Positions 1 through 7,977 of a DNA stretch of 64,000 bases are shown in pieces (position 1 is the first letter of the stretch; every line of letters starts with the position of its first letter). Origin of the DNA: Marispirochaeta sp963667435 (GTDB taxonomy: Bacteria > Spirochaetota > Spirochaetia > JC444 > Marispirochaetaceae); assembly GCA_963667435.1 (NCBI GenBank), contig OY763414.1, forward strand, positions 930,001 to 994,000. Reading direction: 5' to 3'. A program made the translations under genes and the position numbers. The notes under the pieces were generated by a model. The model was not told where the DNA came from, made no database searches, and saw nothing but the letters and a program-made list of their open reading frames with translations.

Positions 1-488
1 AGTTCCGGGTCTGGCGTGATGAAGGAGAGACAAACCCTCTTATTCTCGAAGCAAGGGAATTCCGATTTACCTATATACCCGTGGAAGACAAAGGAAACAT
101 AGCGGTTATCAGTAATGGATCGGGAATGCTCATGTCCAGTATTGACCTTATAAGTGCTGCAGGTCATTCAGTATGTTCCGTTTTGGATCTGGGCGGAGGC
201 GCAACCGCGGAACGGATAAAAGAAGCAGTCCGCATAATGCTGAAGAATCCCAACGTAAAGCTGCTGTTCATCAATATTTTCGGCGGCATTACCCGTTGCG
301 ACGAGGTAGCCCGAGGCGTTCTTGAAGCAACTCAGAACGGACATACACCCGAGCAGTTTGTTCTCCGCCTGGAGGGAACCAACAAAGCAGAGGGAGTCGG
401 GATAGCCTCAGGTATCGAAATACCCGTGGCTTTCGCCGACGACCTGGTTGATGGCGTAGCGAAAATTGATGAAAGGATGAAAGCATGA
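1..488 (+). CDS. sucC: Succinate-CoA ligase (ADP-forming) beta subunit, 3' part
   Basis: The gene is cut by the window start; its frame is open from base 3. What remains is the C-terminal flavodoxin-like ligase domain of the beta subunit. It has the DLGGGATAERI stretch and NIFGGITRCDEVA, the conserved glycine-rich segments of SucC that lie at the phosphohistidine/CoA interface. With SucD it converts succinyl-CoA, ADP and phosphate to succinate, CoA and ATP in the cytoplasm. Its stop overlaps the start of the alpha subunit gene by 4 bp, as in sucCD operons. The ATP-grasp domain lies outside the window, so nucleotide specificity cannot be judged. Confidence 0.9.
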   Translation, partial: FRVWRDEGETNPLILEAREFRFTYIPVEDKGNIAVISNGSGMLMSSIDLISAAGHSVCSVLDLGGGATAERIKEAVRIMLKNPNVKLLFINIFGGITRCDEVARGVLEATQNGHTPEQFVLRLEGTNKAEGVGIASGIEIPVAFADDLVDGVAKIDERMKA

Positions 489-1357
489 GTGTTCTGATCG
501 ATGAAAACACCCGCTTGATAGTCCAGGGAATCACCGGCAGGGAAGGATCATTCCACACCCGGCAGATGCTGGATTACGGAACCAATGTTGTCGCAGGGGT
601 AACACCCGGAAAAGGCGGCACTACTGTTGAGGGAGTACCGGTGTACAACACCGTACATGAAGCAATGCGGAGGCACGATGCCAATGCATCGGTACTGTTT
701 GTCCCGCCGAAATTTACCTACGGAGGTGCCCACGAAGCCATTGTAAGCGGTGTCCCTCTGGTTATTACAATTGCAGAAGGCGTTCCGGTATATGATATGT
801 ATCAGCTGTATCATCTGGCCCATTCCCACGGGAGCAGACTGATTGGTCCGAACTCCTTCGGTATAATTTCTCCGGGTAAAAGTAAAGCCGGATTCATGGC
901 CCACAGAATTTTCAGTCCCGGCCATGTCTCAATCCTTTCACGGAGCGCAACTAATGCGTACGAAACCGTTTTCCGCCTGACAAACAACGGAATCGGCCAG
1001 TCGACAGTGATCGGTGTAGGCGGTGATATGATTGCAGGATCAAGCTTTACCGACCTTCTTCCCCTGCTTGAAGAAGACCCGGAGACAAAGGTGATCGTTA
1101 TCATCGGTGAAATCGGCGGAGGTGAAGAGGAGCTTGCTGCTGCTTACATAAGAGACCATGTAAGCAAACCGGTAGTATCCTTTATAGCCGGGAAAAACGC
1201 ACCCAAAGACCGCAGCATGGGCCATGCCGGTGCTATAGTGAGCCCGGACGGTGAAGGCAGTGCTGAGAACAAGGAAGCCGCCATGAATGATGCCGGAGCA
1301 ATCATTGCGGACAGCACAGTTCATATTACCCAGCTTGTAGCAGGCATTCTGAAATAA
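485..1357 (+). CDS. sucD: Succinate-CoA ligase alpha subunit
   Basis: 290 aa, the usual SucD length. The N-terminal CoA-binding Rossmann domain begins LIVQGITGREGSFH. The active-site histidine is in MGHAGAI (about residue 243), and the GEIGGGEEELAAAYI loop is present. Two conserved places differ from the E. coli protein: GPNCPG reads GPNSFG here, and SRSGTLTYE reads SRSATNAYE. The CoA-side cysteine and the usual specificity loop are therefore altered. Translationally coupled to sucC by an ATGA overlap and followed by a rho-independent terminator. It is clearly a family member; strict succinate specificity is an inference. Confidence 0.9.
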   Translation: MSVLIDENTRLIVQGITGREGSFHTRQMLDYGTNVVAGVTPGKGGTTVEGVPVYNTVHEAMRRHDANASVLFVPPKFTYGGAHEAIVSGVPLVITIAEGVPVYDMYQLYHLAHSHGSRLIGPNSFGIISPGKSKAGFMAHRIFSPGHVSILSRSATNAYETVFRLTNNGIGQSTVIGVGGDMIAGSSFTDLLPLLEEDPETKVIVIIGEIGGGEEELAAAYIRDHVSKPVVSFIAGKNAPKDRSMGHAGAIVSPDGEGSAENKEAAMNDAGAIIADSTVHITQLVAGILK

Positions 1358-1380
1358 TCCGGGATTTGTATACGGTAGAG

Positions 1381-1409
1381 GGCATGTTCACACGGGCATG
1401 CCTTTTTTT
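1381..1409 (+). terminator. Rho-independent terminator after sucCD
   Basis: A GGCATG / CATGCC stem with a 10-base loop is followed directly by seven T residues. It lies 24 bp after the sucD stop and separates sucCD from the ABC operon promoter. Confidence 0.7.
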
Positions 1410-1550
1410 CGTCTTTTCATACCCGGAGTCTCCTGCAGGAGAGATACACAGACACGCCAGGGCAACAGGCGCATTGTGATACCTGAGAATTGAACTTTTC
1501 CCCTACAGACATGCAATCCGTTTATTCCCTGCACTGAAGAAATCTTTTTC

Positions 1551-1579
1551 TTGACAGCGCACACGTTTGTACTTACCAT
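1551..1579 (+). promoter_or_regulatory. Promoter of the sugar ABC operon
   Basis: A perfect -35 TTGACA (1551-1556) is followed after 17 bp by a -10-like TACCAT (1574-1579, 4 of 6 matches). The predicted start near 1586 leaves a short leader that carries a palindromic operator and the SD sequence AAGGAGG. Confidence 0.6.
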
Positions 1580-1587
1580 GAACAGGA

Positions 1588-1609
1588 TTTACGTACACGT
1601 GTTCGTAAA
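1588..1609. promoter_or_regulatory. Palindromic operator, probably LacI-family
   Basis: A 22-bp palindrome centred on ACACGTGT, symmetric at 20 of 22 positions (only the bases next to the ACACGTGT core differ). It sits just downstream of the predicted transcription start, where a bound repressor would block elongation. A central CG step is typical of LacI-family operators, and a LacI-type gene lies at the far end of the operon. The pairing with that regulator is inferred. Confidence 0.6.
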
Positions 1610-1628
1610 AATCAAGGAGGATTTCTCA

Positions 1629-2912
1629 ATGAAGAAAATCGTGTTTGTTCTTTTTCTGATCTCACTATTTTCGCTGAACCTCTTCTGCGGAGGCCAGGCA
1701 GAACCGGAAAAACAGAAACTCGTATTCTGGGGTAAACAAGCCCAGGACCGCGCTACCGATGAACTTATCCGGGATATTCTTACCGAATGGGGTGAGCAGA
1801 ATAATGTCGAAGTTGAATACACCACAATCACTTCCGAGGTGCAGAAGGAAAAGTTCGCCGCTGCATTTGAGACCGGGAATGTTCCCGATGTAATCACCTT
1901 TGACGGGGATTTCTGTAAATACTATGCCACACAGGGAGTCCTGGAACCCATGGATGATTTCTATTCCGAACTCAATCAGCGAGGCGGCGGAATGTTTGAT
2001 GGTGTACTTCCAGTCCTGAAGAATGAGGGAAAACTCTATGGTATTCCTTTCCAGAATGATATCTACTTCTTCTATGTACGGAAGGACCTGGTGGAAGGTG
2101 TCGGGGAAAGTATTCCTCAGACCTGGGATGATGTAGAAAGGATATCTCTGAAAATTAAAGGTCAATATGGTATGCCCGCCTTTGGCCATCCACTGGCGGA
2201 AATTAATGATGCTGAATTTTCAACCAGAATAATAATGTGGGCCTTTGATTCGCATATTTTCGACAAAAATGGAAATATTGACTTTGACACACCTGAAACG
2301 CTGGAAGTATTTAAATACATCAAACGTATGTATGAAGATGAAAAAACCATTCCCAAGGGTGCAATAACCTGGAACGACAGTGGGAACAATCAGGCGTATC
2401 AGATGAAGCAGTCAGCTTTCATCATCAATCCGGGAAGCGTATACCGCTGGGTTAAGGAAAATGATGATACCCTGCATACAAATACTGTTCTTGCCCGCAT
2501 GCCTGCAGGCCCCAATGGAACCAGAGCCAACCTCACTGCCTGCTGGGCAGTATCCCTGCCGAAAGATTCACCAAACCACGAACTTGCCAAAGAAGCATTA
2601 CGATATCTGTATCAGGTAGACAAATACAACAGCATTATTGAGTCAGCAGGAGCACGATACCTGCCGGTATACCGCGATCTTTTTGATACTCCCTTCTGGA
2701 AGAGCAACCCCAAATTTGTCGATCTTGGACAAATGTTGAACGAAGCTAAAGTTGTTGGATATGAAGGGCCTTCAAGTGCTGCAGCATCTGAAATGCTTGT
2801 CCAGCGGGTTGTCATGAAAGCTTTCTCGGACATGCTTGTTCGCGGAGTTTCTCCGGAAGAGGCTATCGCCAAGGCAGAAACTCAAATGAAAGAAATCGCA
2901 TCTAAATTCTAA
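1629..2912 (+). CDS. Extracellular sugar-binding protein of ABC transporter (lipoprotein)
   Basis: 427 aa, family 1 extracellular solute-binding protein (MalE/UgpB-like). It captures a sugar outside the inner membrane and delivers it to the two permeases downstream. The start is set at ATG 1629 because AAGGAGG lies 8 bases before it; a longer reading frame from 1551 would cover the promoter and operator. The N-terminus MKKIVFVLFLISLFSL...FC is a signal peptide ending at a cysteine followed by GG. Phe at -1 makes a non-classical lipobox, as tolerated in some spirochaetes. A strong hairpin follows the stop and probably limits expression of the permeases. Substrate unknown. Confidence 0.88.
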   Translation: MKKIVFVLFLISLFSLNLFCGGQAEPEKQKLVFWGKQAQDRATDELIRDILTEWGEQNNVEVEYTTITSEVQKEKFAAAFETGNVPDVITFDGDFCKYYATQGVLEPMDDFYSELNQRGGGMFDGVLPVLKNEGKLYGIPFQNDIYFFYVRKDLVEGVGESIPQTWDDVERISLKIKGQYGMPAFGHPLAEINDAEFSTRIIMWAFDSHIFDKNGNIDFDTPETLEVFKYIKRMYEDEKTIPKGAITWNDSGNNQAYQMKQSAFIINPGSVYRWVKENDDTLHTNTVLARMPAGPNGTRANLTACWAVSLPKDSPNHELAKEALRYLYQVDKYNSIIESAGARYLPVYRDLFDTPFWKSNPKFVDLGQMLNEAKVVGYEGPSSAAASEMLVQRVVMKAFSDMLVRGVSPEEAIAKAETQMKEIASKF

Positions 2913-2925
2913 AAATTCATTCACA

Positions 2926-2953
2926 GCCGGAGCCACACCTTACGGGCTCCGGC
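2926..2953 (+). promoter_or_regulatory. Intercistronic hairpin after binding-protein gene
   Basis: A perfect 9-bp stem (GCCGGAGCC / GGCTCCGGC) with a 10-base loop lies 14 bp after the binding-protein stop. No T-tract follows, so it is not a classical terminator. In malE-type operons such structures stabilise the upstream message and lower permease expression. Confidence 0.6.
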
Positions 2954-2979
2954 CACTGAAAACAGGGAAAGGAAACAGC

Positions 2980-3888
2980 ATGAAAACCGAATTACTGCAC
3001 TACCCTGCACTGTCACCAATTAAACGAAAAGAAGCACAAACTGCATATCTCTTCATTCTTCCGACAGTGTTAATTCTAGCTTTGGTAATTCTTTATCCAT
3101 TTCTCACAGCTATCTGGATCTCATTTACAAATAAAAGTCTGGGAGGAAAAGGTGGTTTTATCGGTTTGGCCAATTTTACCAAACTGTTTGCCTCCGAGGA
3201 ATTCAGGCGGGCATTCTTCAATTCATTCTATTATACAATTGCTTCAGTACTGTTAAAGTTTGCCATAGGACTGGTTACCGCATTGGTGCTGAACTCAGTC
3301 TTTCCTCTAAAGGGTGCTGTCAGGGTTCTTATTATACTGCCGTGGGCCATATCACCCTATATTGCAGCTCTTACCTGGCGATGGATATTCGACGACTATA
3401 ACGGCTTCTTCAATATACTTCTGATGAAAAACAATCTGATCACTGAACCGATCTACTGGCTTTCGGATCCCCGCTTTGCAATGATCAGCGTCATAATTGC
3501 GGCTACATGGCAGGGCTATCCATTCTATACAATGATGCTCCTTGCCGGATTAGTGACCATTCCCAGAGAGTTGTATGAAGCGGTGGAAATTGACGGAGGA
3601 AACAAAGTACACAGTTTTCTGTACATTACCCTCCCCAGTCTGACCAATATCATCATAACCACTATGCTCCTCTCGTTTATCTGGACCTTCAACCAGTTTC
3701 AGTACGTGTACTCCATGACAGGAGGAGGCCCGGGAGGAATGACGCACATACTGTCGACACTGACATTTAAATACGGTATTGAGATGCGCAATATCTCACT
3801 TGCCTCAGCAGTATCCATGACCGCATTGCCGGTATTTGCCGTGCTAACTGTTTACCTGACCAGAACCATGCTTAAAAAGGAATCATGA
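2980..3888 (+). CDS. Sugar ABC transporter permease (MalF/UgpA type)
   Basis: 302 aa with six predicted membrane helices, the first around residues 23-45. The cytoplasmic EAA loop reads EAVEIDGGNKVHSFLYITLP (about residues 205-224), the contact site for the ATPase. A good SD, GGGAAAGGAAA, precedes ATG 2980. The next permease starts one base after this stop. No ATP-binding subunit is encoded nearby, so a shared MsmK/MalK-like ATPase elsewhere is likely. Confidence 0.9.
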   Translation: MKTELLHYPALSPIKRKEAQTAYLFILPTVLILALVILYPFLTAIWISFTNKSLGGKGGFIGLANFTKLFASEEFRRAFFNSFYYTIASVLLKFAIGLVTALVLNSVFPLKGAVRVLIILPWAISPYIAALTWRWIFDDYNGFFNILLMKNNLITEPIYWLSDPRFAMISVIIAATWQGYPFYTMMLLAGLVTIPRELYEAVEIDGGNKVHSFLYITLPSLTNIIITTMLLSFIWTFNQFQYVYSMTGGGPGGMTHILSTLTFKYGIEMRNISLASAVSMTALPVFAVLTVYLTRTMLKKES

Positions 3889-3889
3889 A

Positions 3890-4729
3890 ATGAACAGAAG
3901 AAAAAAGCTTTCTCTGGGAAAAACCCTGTTCCTGATACTGGTAGTATCATCAGTACTGTGGGCGATATTTCCCATCGTCTGGATACTGTTTACAGCCTTG
4001 CGGCCTTCTGCTGATTTCTACGCTGGCAATGTCAGCATAATTCCTGCCCACTGGAGTCTCGAAAATTTCAGGGATGTGATTGAGCGGGGGAATTTTATTC
4101 ACTACATGAAAAACTCCATGATTGTAGGTGTCGTGGTAACATTTCTTTCCATTGTTTTTTCCACCATGAGTGCATATGCAATAACACGCCTCGACTTTCC
4201 GGGACGTATTTTCATTGCCCGCAGCATTATTGCGAGCTACCTGATACCGGCTGCCCTGCTTTTTATTCCGCTGTATTTTCTGATTACCCGTATTGGTCTC
4301 CAGAATACCCGCTCAGCATTGATTGTGTCCTACTTAAGCGCCACTGTGCCCTTCTGTACATGGATGCTTTACGGTTATTTCTCGACTCTTCCCTCCAGCC
4401 TCGACGAGGCTGCAGTCCTTGATGGATGCTCAAAAGCCCAGATTCTTATCCGTATATTTATCCCCCTCTCACTGCCCGGGATTGCAGTTGTTGCCCTTTA
4501 CTCATTTACCCTATGCTGGAACGAGTTTCTCTACGCACTGGTGTTTATTTCAAGCACAAAAAGCATGACAATCCCCGCAGGAATAGTTCAGTGGATTGTT
4601 GAAGATGATTTTGCCTGGGGGCGCCTTATGGCAGCCTCGGCATTATCGGTTATCCCGACATTTGCATTGTATTTTATTGCCCAGAGTTCATTTAAAAGCG
4701 GTCTTGTTGCCGGTGCAGTCAAGCAATGA
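3890..4729 (+). CDS. Sugar ABC transporter permease (MalG/UgpE type)
   Basis: 279 aa, second permease of the pair, with six predicted helices and the EAA loop EAAVLDGCSKAQILIRIFIP near residues 172-191. The N-terminus is basic (MNRRKKLSLGK), followed by a first helix. It directly follows the MalF-type permease and precedes the kinase gene by 44 bp, so it belongs to the same transcript. Confidence 0.9.
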   Translation: MNRRKKLSLGKTLFLILVVSSVLWAIFPIVWILFTALRPSADFYAGNVSIIPAHWSLENFRDVIERGNFIHYMKNSMIVGVVVTFLSIVFSTMSAYAITRLDFPGRIFIARSIIASYLIPAALLFIPLYFLITRIGLQNTRSALIVSYLSATVPFCTWMLYGYFSTLPSSLDEAAVLDGCSKAQILIRIFIPLSLPGIAVVALYSFTLCWNEFLYALVFISSTKSMTIPAGIVQWIVEDDFAWGRLMAASALSVIPTFALYFIAQSSFKSGLVAGAVKQ

Positions 4730-4773
4730 GACTAATGTTCACCATAATAGTAGAGACAACAGAGGTTTAACTT

Positions 4774-5706
4774 ATGAGCAGAATTTTAGGAGTTGGCGGA
4801 ACAGCATACGATATGTTGGCAGTAATTCCGTATATGCCGGCATGGGAAGAAGTTGAATACATTGAAGAATACGAAGTTCAGCAGGGTGGAATGGTGGCAA
4901 CCGGGGTTGTAGCAGCCAGTAAATTAGGTGCCGAAACAGAATACATAGGTGCCCTGGGAGATGACCCGGAAGCACAATTCCATATAGAAAACTTTACAGC
5001 AAACAATGTACGACAGGAGCGGGTTGTTATCTATCCGGGGGAAAGCAGCGCGATAACAGTAGTACTGGTTCACACAAGCACCGGCAGACGCAGCTTTATT
5101 CACTATAAGGGAGTAAACGCAAAACCGCAGTTGGATATGGATTCCATCGATTTTACGGGAGTTTCACACCTTCTTTTAGACGGATTCTTTTTTGATACAG
5201 CCCTGTATGCTGCACGGGAAGCCCGAAAGCTTGGAATTACCACCATCACAGATATGAGTCCAAGAACCCGCAACAACAAGCTGATAGAGTACTTTAACCT
5301 GATCGATTATCCGGTGCTCTCCGAGCTGTTCATCTGCCCTTACACCAATATCCAGAATCCCCTTGAAGCCGGAAAATCTCTGCTTCAGAAAGGGAATAAG
5401 GCTTTGATTGTAACTTGCGGAGAAAAAGGCAGCTATATAATCCGGAATGACGGAACAGAACACCTGCCGACCTATCCGGTTAAACTAATTGATTCCACCG
5501 GTGCCGGGGATGTATTCCATGGCGGGTTTATCTTTGCATTATGGAAAGGATATGAGGTGTCCGATTCCATTCGCTTTGCAAGCGCATGCGCTGCAATTAA
5601 CTGCACACGAATAGGCGGACAGAAAGGTATACCATCATACACTGAGGTGCGTAACTTTCTTCTGCAACAGGATTCAAGTAATAAAAACTGGCTCAAAACC
5701 GACTAA
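4774..5706 (+). CDS. PfkB-family carbohydrate kinase
   Basis: 310 aa ribokinase-fold kinase that phosphorylates a sugar with ATP in the cytoplasm. The N-terminal GG motif region (QQGGMVATGVVAASKLGA) and the C-terminal signature DSTGAGDVFHGGF (catalytic Asp in GAGD) are both present. The tail SIRFASACAAINCTRIGGQKGIP resembles the C-terminus of the YihV-like subgroup. It lies between the permeases and an aldolase, so it probably phosphorylates the imported ketose or its derivative before cleavage. The exact sugar cannot be told from sequence. Confidence 0.85.
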   Translation: MSRILGVGGTAYDMLAVIPYMPAWEEVEYIEEYEVQQGGMVATGVVAASKLGAETEYIGALGDDPEAQFHIENFTANNVRQERVVIYPGESSAITVVLVHTSTGRRSFIHYKGVNAKPQLDMDSIDFTGVSHLLLDGFFFDTALYAAREARKLGITTITDMSPRTRNNKLIEYFNLIDYPVLSELFICPYTNIQNPLEAGKSLLQKGNKALIVTCGEKGSYIIRNDGTEHLPTYPVKLIDSTGAGDVFHGGFIFALWKGYEVSDSIRFASACAAINCTRIGGQKGIPSYTEVRNFLLQQDSSNKNWLKTD

Positions 5707-5717
5707 AGAGGAAAAAA

Positions 5718-6824
5718 ATGAGATTAATCAATCTACATACTCTGCTGCAGCCGACTGTCAGCAGCAATTATGCTCATCCTGCATTTAACATAACTGCCTA
5801 TCATCAGCTGAAAGGAGTCCTTGACGTTCATGAGTTCCTGCATACACCTGCTGTAATCCAGATCGGAATGATGGCCATCGGTTTTCTTGGCGGGGCGAAA
5901 GATTTTACCCGGACAGGATTAGAAGAAAAAGCAGCAGGTGCAGATCGGCTTAACAGCTATCTTAAATCCCTTGAAAGCAGGTACAGCATTCCGATTGTAA
6001 TACACGCTGATCATTGTAAAGATCTTGAGACCATTCAGATGCTGGTGAACAAGGGCTTTACCTCTGTAATGATTGACGGCTCCCATCTTCCATTTTCTGA
6101 AAACATTGAGCTCACCCGCGAAGCCGTCAGGATTGCTCATCCCCGGGGGGTCAGCGTAGAAGCAGAACTGGGAGTTCTTGCCGGAACAGAAGAAAATATC
6201 TTCTCTGAAAGCAGCACGTATACAAATCCCATGCTGGTTTCGGAATTCATCGATAAAACAGGAGCAGACTGCCTTGCTCTGTCTTTTGGGACAAAACACG
6301 GAGTAAAAAAAGGAATAGATGTGACTTTAAGGAAGGAGATAGTGTGTGCCGCCCGGGAATGCCTCCTGCACTCGGGATTCACAACCCCCCTAATTTCACA
6401 TGGGTCTTCTACAGTACCTAATTATATCGTCAGAGAGATAAACCGCCTGGGAGGAAAAATGGAGGGCGTTGGAGGGATTCCTGTTCCTGCTCTGAAGCAG
6501 GTTATTGAATGCGGTATAGGTAAAATAAACATCGATACAGACATGAGACTCAGTATTACCCGTAATATCCGGGAGCTGTTTTCAGAAAGCGGTTCTTTTC
6601 AATCAGACTCAGATGCCACAGAGGTTGCCCGTTACCTTAATGACAACCCTGCGGAAATTGACTTCAGAAAGATACTCGCTCCGGTAAGCACCACGCTGAT
6701 CACAGGACAAACAGATTCTGATTTCTCAAAAGACATTGCCATTTCTCTTGAGAGGGGAGCGGCAGAGATTGCAGCACAGCTTATAGTTGAATTTAATGCC
6801 GTGGGAAAATCCAGGATTTTATAA
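5718..6824 (+). CDS. Class II ketose-bisphosphate aldolase family protein
   Basis: 368 aa TIM-barrel, zinc-dependent aldolase of the Fba/GatY/KbaY family. Visible active-site residues are the catalytic Asp and zinc His in HADHCKD (about residues 96-102), zinc His in FGTKHGVKKG (about 194), and zinc His in LISHGSS (about 226). GGIPVPALKQVIECGIGKIN binds phosphate. The last about 80 residues, with NPAEIDFRKIL, match the Fba-type tail. It follows the kinase by 11 bp with an AAAGAGGAAAA SD. Likely role: split the phosphorylated ketose into triose units. It converges on lacI with a 6-bp overlap. Confidence 0.85.
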   Translation: MRLINLHTLLQPTVSSNYAHPAFNITAYHQLKGVLDVHEFLHTPAVIQIGMMAIGFLGGAKDFTRTGLEEKAAGADRLNSYLKSLESRYSIPIVIHADHCKDLETIQMLVNKGFTSVMIDGSHLPFSENIELTREAVRIAHPRGVSVEAELGVLAGTEENIFSESSTYTNPMLVSEFIDKTGADCLALSFGTKHGVKKGIDVTLRKEIVCAARECLLHSGFTTPLISHGSSTVPNYIVREINRLGGKMEGVGGIPVPALKQVIECGIGKINIDTDMRLSITRNIRELFSESGSFQSDSDATEVARYLNDNPAEIDFRKILAPVSTTLITGQTDSDFSKDIAISLERGAAEIAAQLIVEFNAVGKSRIL

Positions 6825-7838
6825 TGAGCTTGTTGTCCGGGATGCCCCGCAGGAATCCCGGACAACAAGCTCCGGCTTCAGAAGCACATTACGCACCACG
6901 GCGCTATATCCGGTTTTCATTTTATCCAGCAAAATATCCCCTGCTTCTCTGGCAATGGATTCCAATGACTGACGCACAGTTGTTAAAGGAACCGCTGCCA
7001 TTCTGGCGACAGAAATATCATCAAAACCTACCAGTGCAAGGTCTTCAGGAATATGCAGGTTCTTCTCGTACACATACTGTCCAAAGGCAAGAGCAGTTAT
7101 ATCATTTACCGCAAAAACGGCTTCTAACTCAGGAGTTTCAGATAAAAGAGCAGCAGATGCATCCAGACCACCCAGAAATGTTGAATCACATCTAACAATC
7201 CTACAGTTATTAGATAACCCGGCCTCATTCATTGCATCCTGATACCCTTTCAATCTGGCTTTACTGGCATCGGCATATCCCGGACCTGCAATATGTCCTA
7301 TCCGTCTGTATCCCAGATGAATGAGATGATTCACCGCAAGTTTTGCTCCAAAATAATTATCACCTAAAACCGAATCAATACCCTCGGAACTTCCATCATG
7401 ATCAATAAGAACCAGAGGTGTTTCCGCCTGGACAACTCTTTTATATGCGGCGTTTTCCGGATCCGAGGGAATCATTACCAACCCGCTGACCTGCTGTTCC
7501 AGCAGATAGGCGACATAGTCGTTCTCCTTATCTTCATCCCTGTCCGAATTACAAATAAGTACTCGGTAGTCATTATTTTCAAAAAACCGGATGAGCTTCT
7601 TACTTAACGATGCATAAAAAGGATTTTCAATATCCGGCAGGATAATACCCACAGATGTTGTTCTTTTACTTACAAGATTTCGGGCATGGGCATTTGGTCG
7701 ATAATTCCTCTCTCTGGCAAGCTCGCGGACTTTAACCTTCATAGCCTCACTGATTTCCGGACTGTTGCGTAAAGCCCTGGAAACTGTAGAGTGAGACACC
7801 CCGAGTTCACGGGCAAGATCCTTGATGGTTACTCCCAT
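6819..7838 (-). CDS. LacI-family transcriptional regulator
   Basis: 339 aa. The N-terminal HTH reads VTIKDLARELGVSHSTVSRA (residues 3-22), followed by a hinge and a periplasmic-binding-protein-like sensor domain (SVGIILPDIENPFYASL...). It sits convergently at the end of the ABC/kinase/aldolase operon and probably represses it when the sugar is absent. The start codon is about 7 bases after its own -10, with no SD, suggesting a leaderless message. The last 18 codons are encoded within an 18-bp perfect inverted repeat. Confidence 0.9.
   Translation of the reverse strand: MGVTIKDLARELGVSHSTVSRALRNSPEISEAMKVKVRELARERNYRPNAHARNLVSKRTTSVGIILPDIENPFYASLSKKLIRFFENNDYRVLICNSDRDEDKENDYVAYLLEQQVSGLVMIPSDPENAAYKRVVQAETPLVLIDHDGSSEGIDSVLGDNYFGAKLAVNHLIHLGYRRIGHIAGPGYADASKARLKGYQDAMNEAGLSNNCRIVRCDSTFLGGLDASAALLSETPELEAVFAVNDITALAFGQYVYEKNLHIPEDLALVGFDDISVARMAAVPLTTVRQSLESIAREAGDILLDKMKTGYSAVVRNVLLKPELVVRDSCGASRTTSSL
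6826..6872. repeat. Perfect 18-bp inverted repeat at the aldolase/lacI convergence
   Basis: Arms 6826-6843 and 6855-6872 are exactly complementary (GAGCTTGTTG... and ...CAACAAGCTC), with an 11-base loop. The structure begins 2 bp after the aldolase stop and lies inside the 3' end of lacI. No T-tract follows on either strand. It could end or protect both convergent transcripts. Confidence 0.75.
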
Positions 7839-7844
7839 ACTTTG

Positions 7845-7875
7845 ACTTTACACAACAAAAAAAGCGCTTGCAAGC
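7845..7875 (-). promoter_or_regulatory. lacI promoter with overlapping palindromes
   Basis: On the minus strand, -35 TTGCAA (7868-7873) and -10 TAAAGT (7845-7850) are separated by 17 bp. The predicted start falls at the lacI ATG. Two perfect palindromes overlap the -35: AAGCGCTT (7862-7869), with the central CG typical of LacI operators, and GCTTGCAAGC (7866-7875). Autoregulation is inferred. Confidence 0.5.
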
Positions 7876-7919
7876 AGACACTCTACCAAGTTTTTTTCGC
7901 ATTATTACTTGATAATTAT

Positions 7920-7963
7920 TTGGTATTCGTATACTTTTCAATTTATAATACGTTTTTCGTATT
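7920..7963 (+). promoter_or_regulatory. ald promoter with repeated TTCGTAT sites
   Basis: A consensus -10 TATAAT (7944-7949) lies 18 bp after TTGGTA (7920-7925). TTCGTAT occurs twice, at 7926-7932 and 7956-7962, 30 bp apart. The inverted repeat AATACG / CGTATT (7947-7952, 7958-7963) flanks a T5 spacer next to the -10. Such spaced A/T-rich repeats suit an AsnC/Lrp-type regulator, and one is encoded in the same operon. Confidence 0.5.
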
Positions 7964-7977
7964 TTCTGGAGGAAAAT

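Noticed and set aside
1551..1628. Longer N-terminus for the ABC binding protein
   Set aside because: It would place coding sequence over the -35, -10 and operator and in front of a signal peptide.
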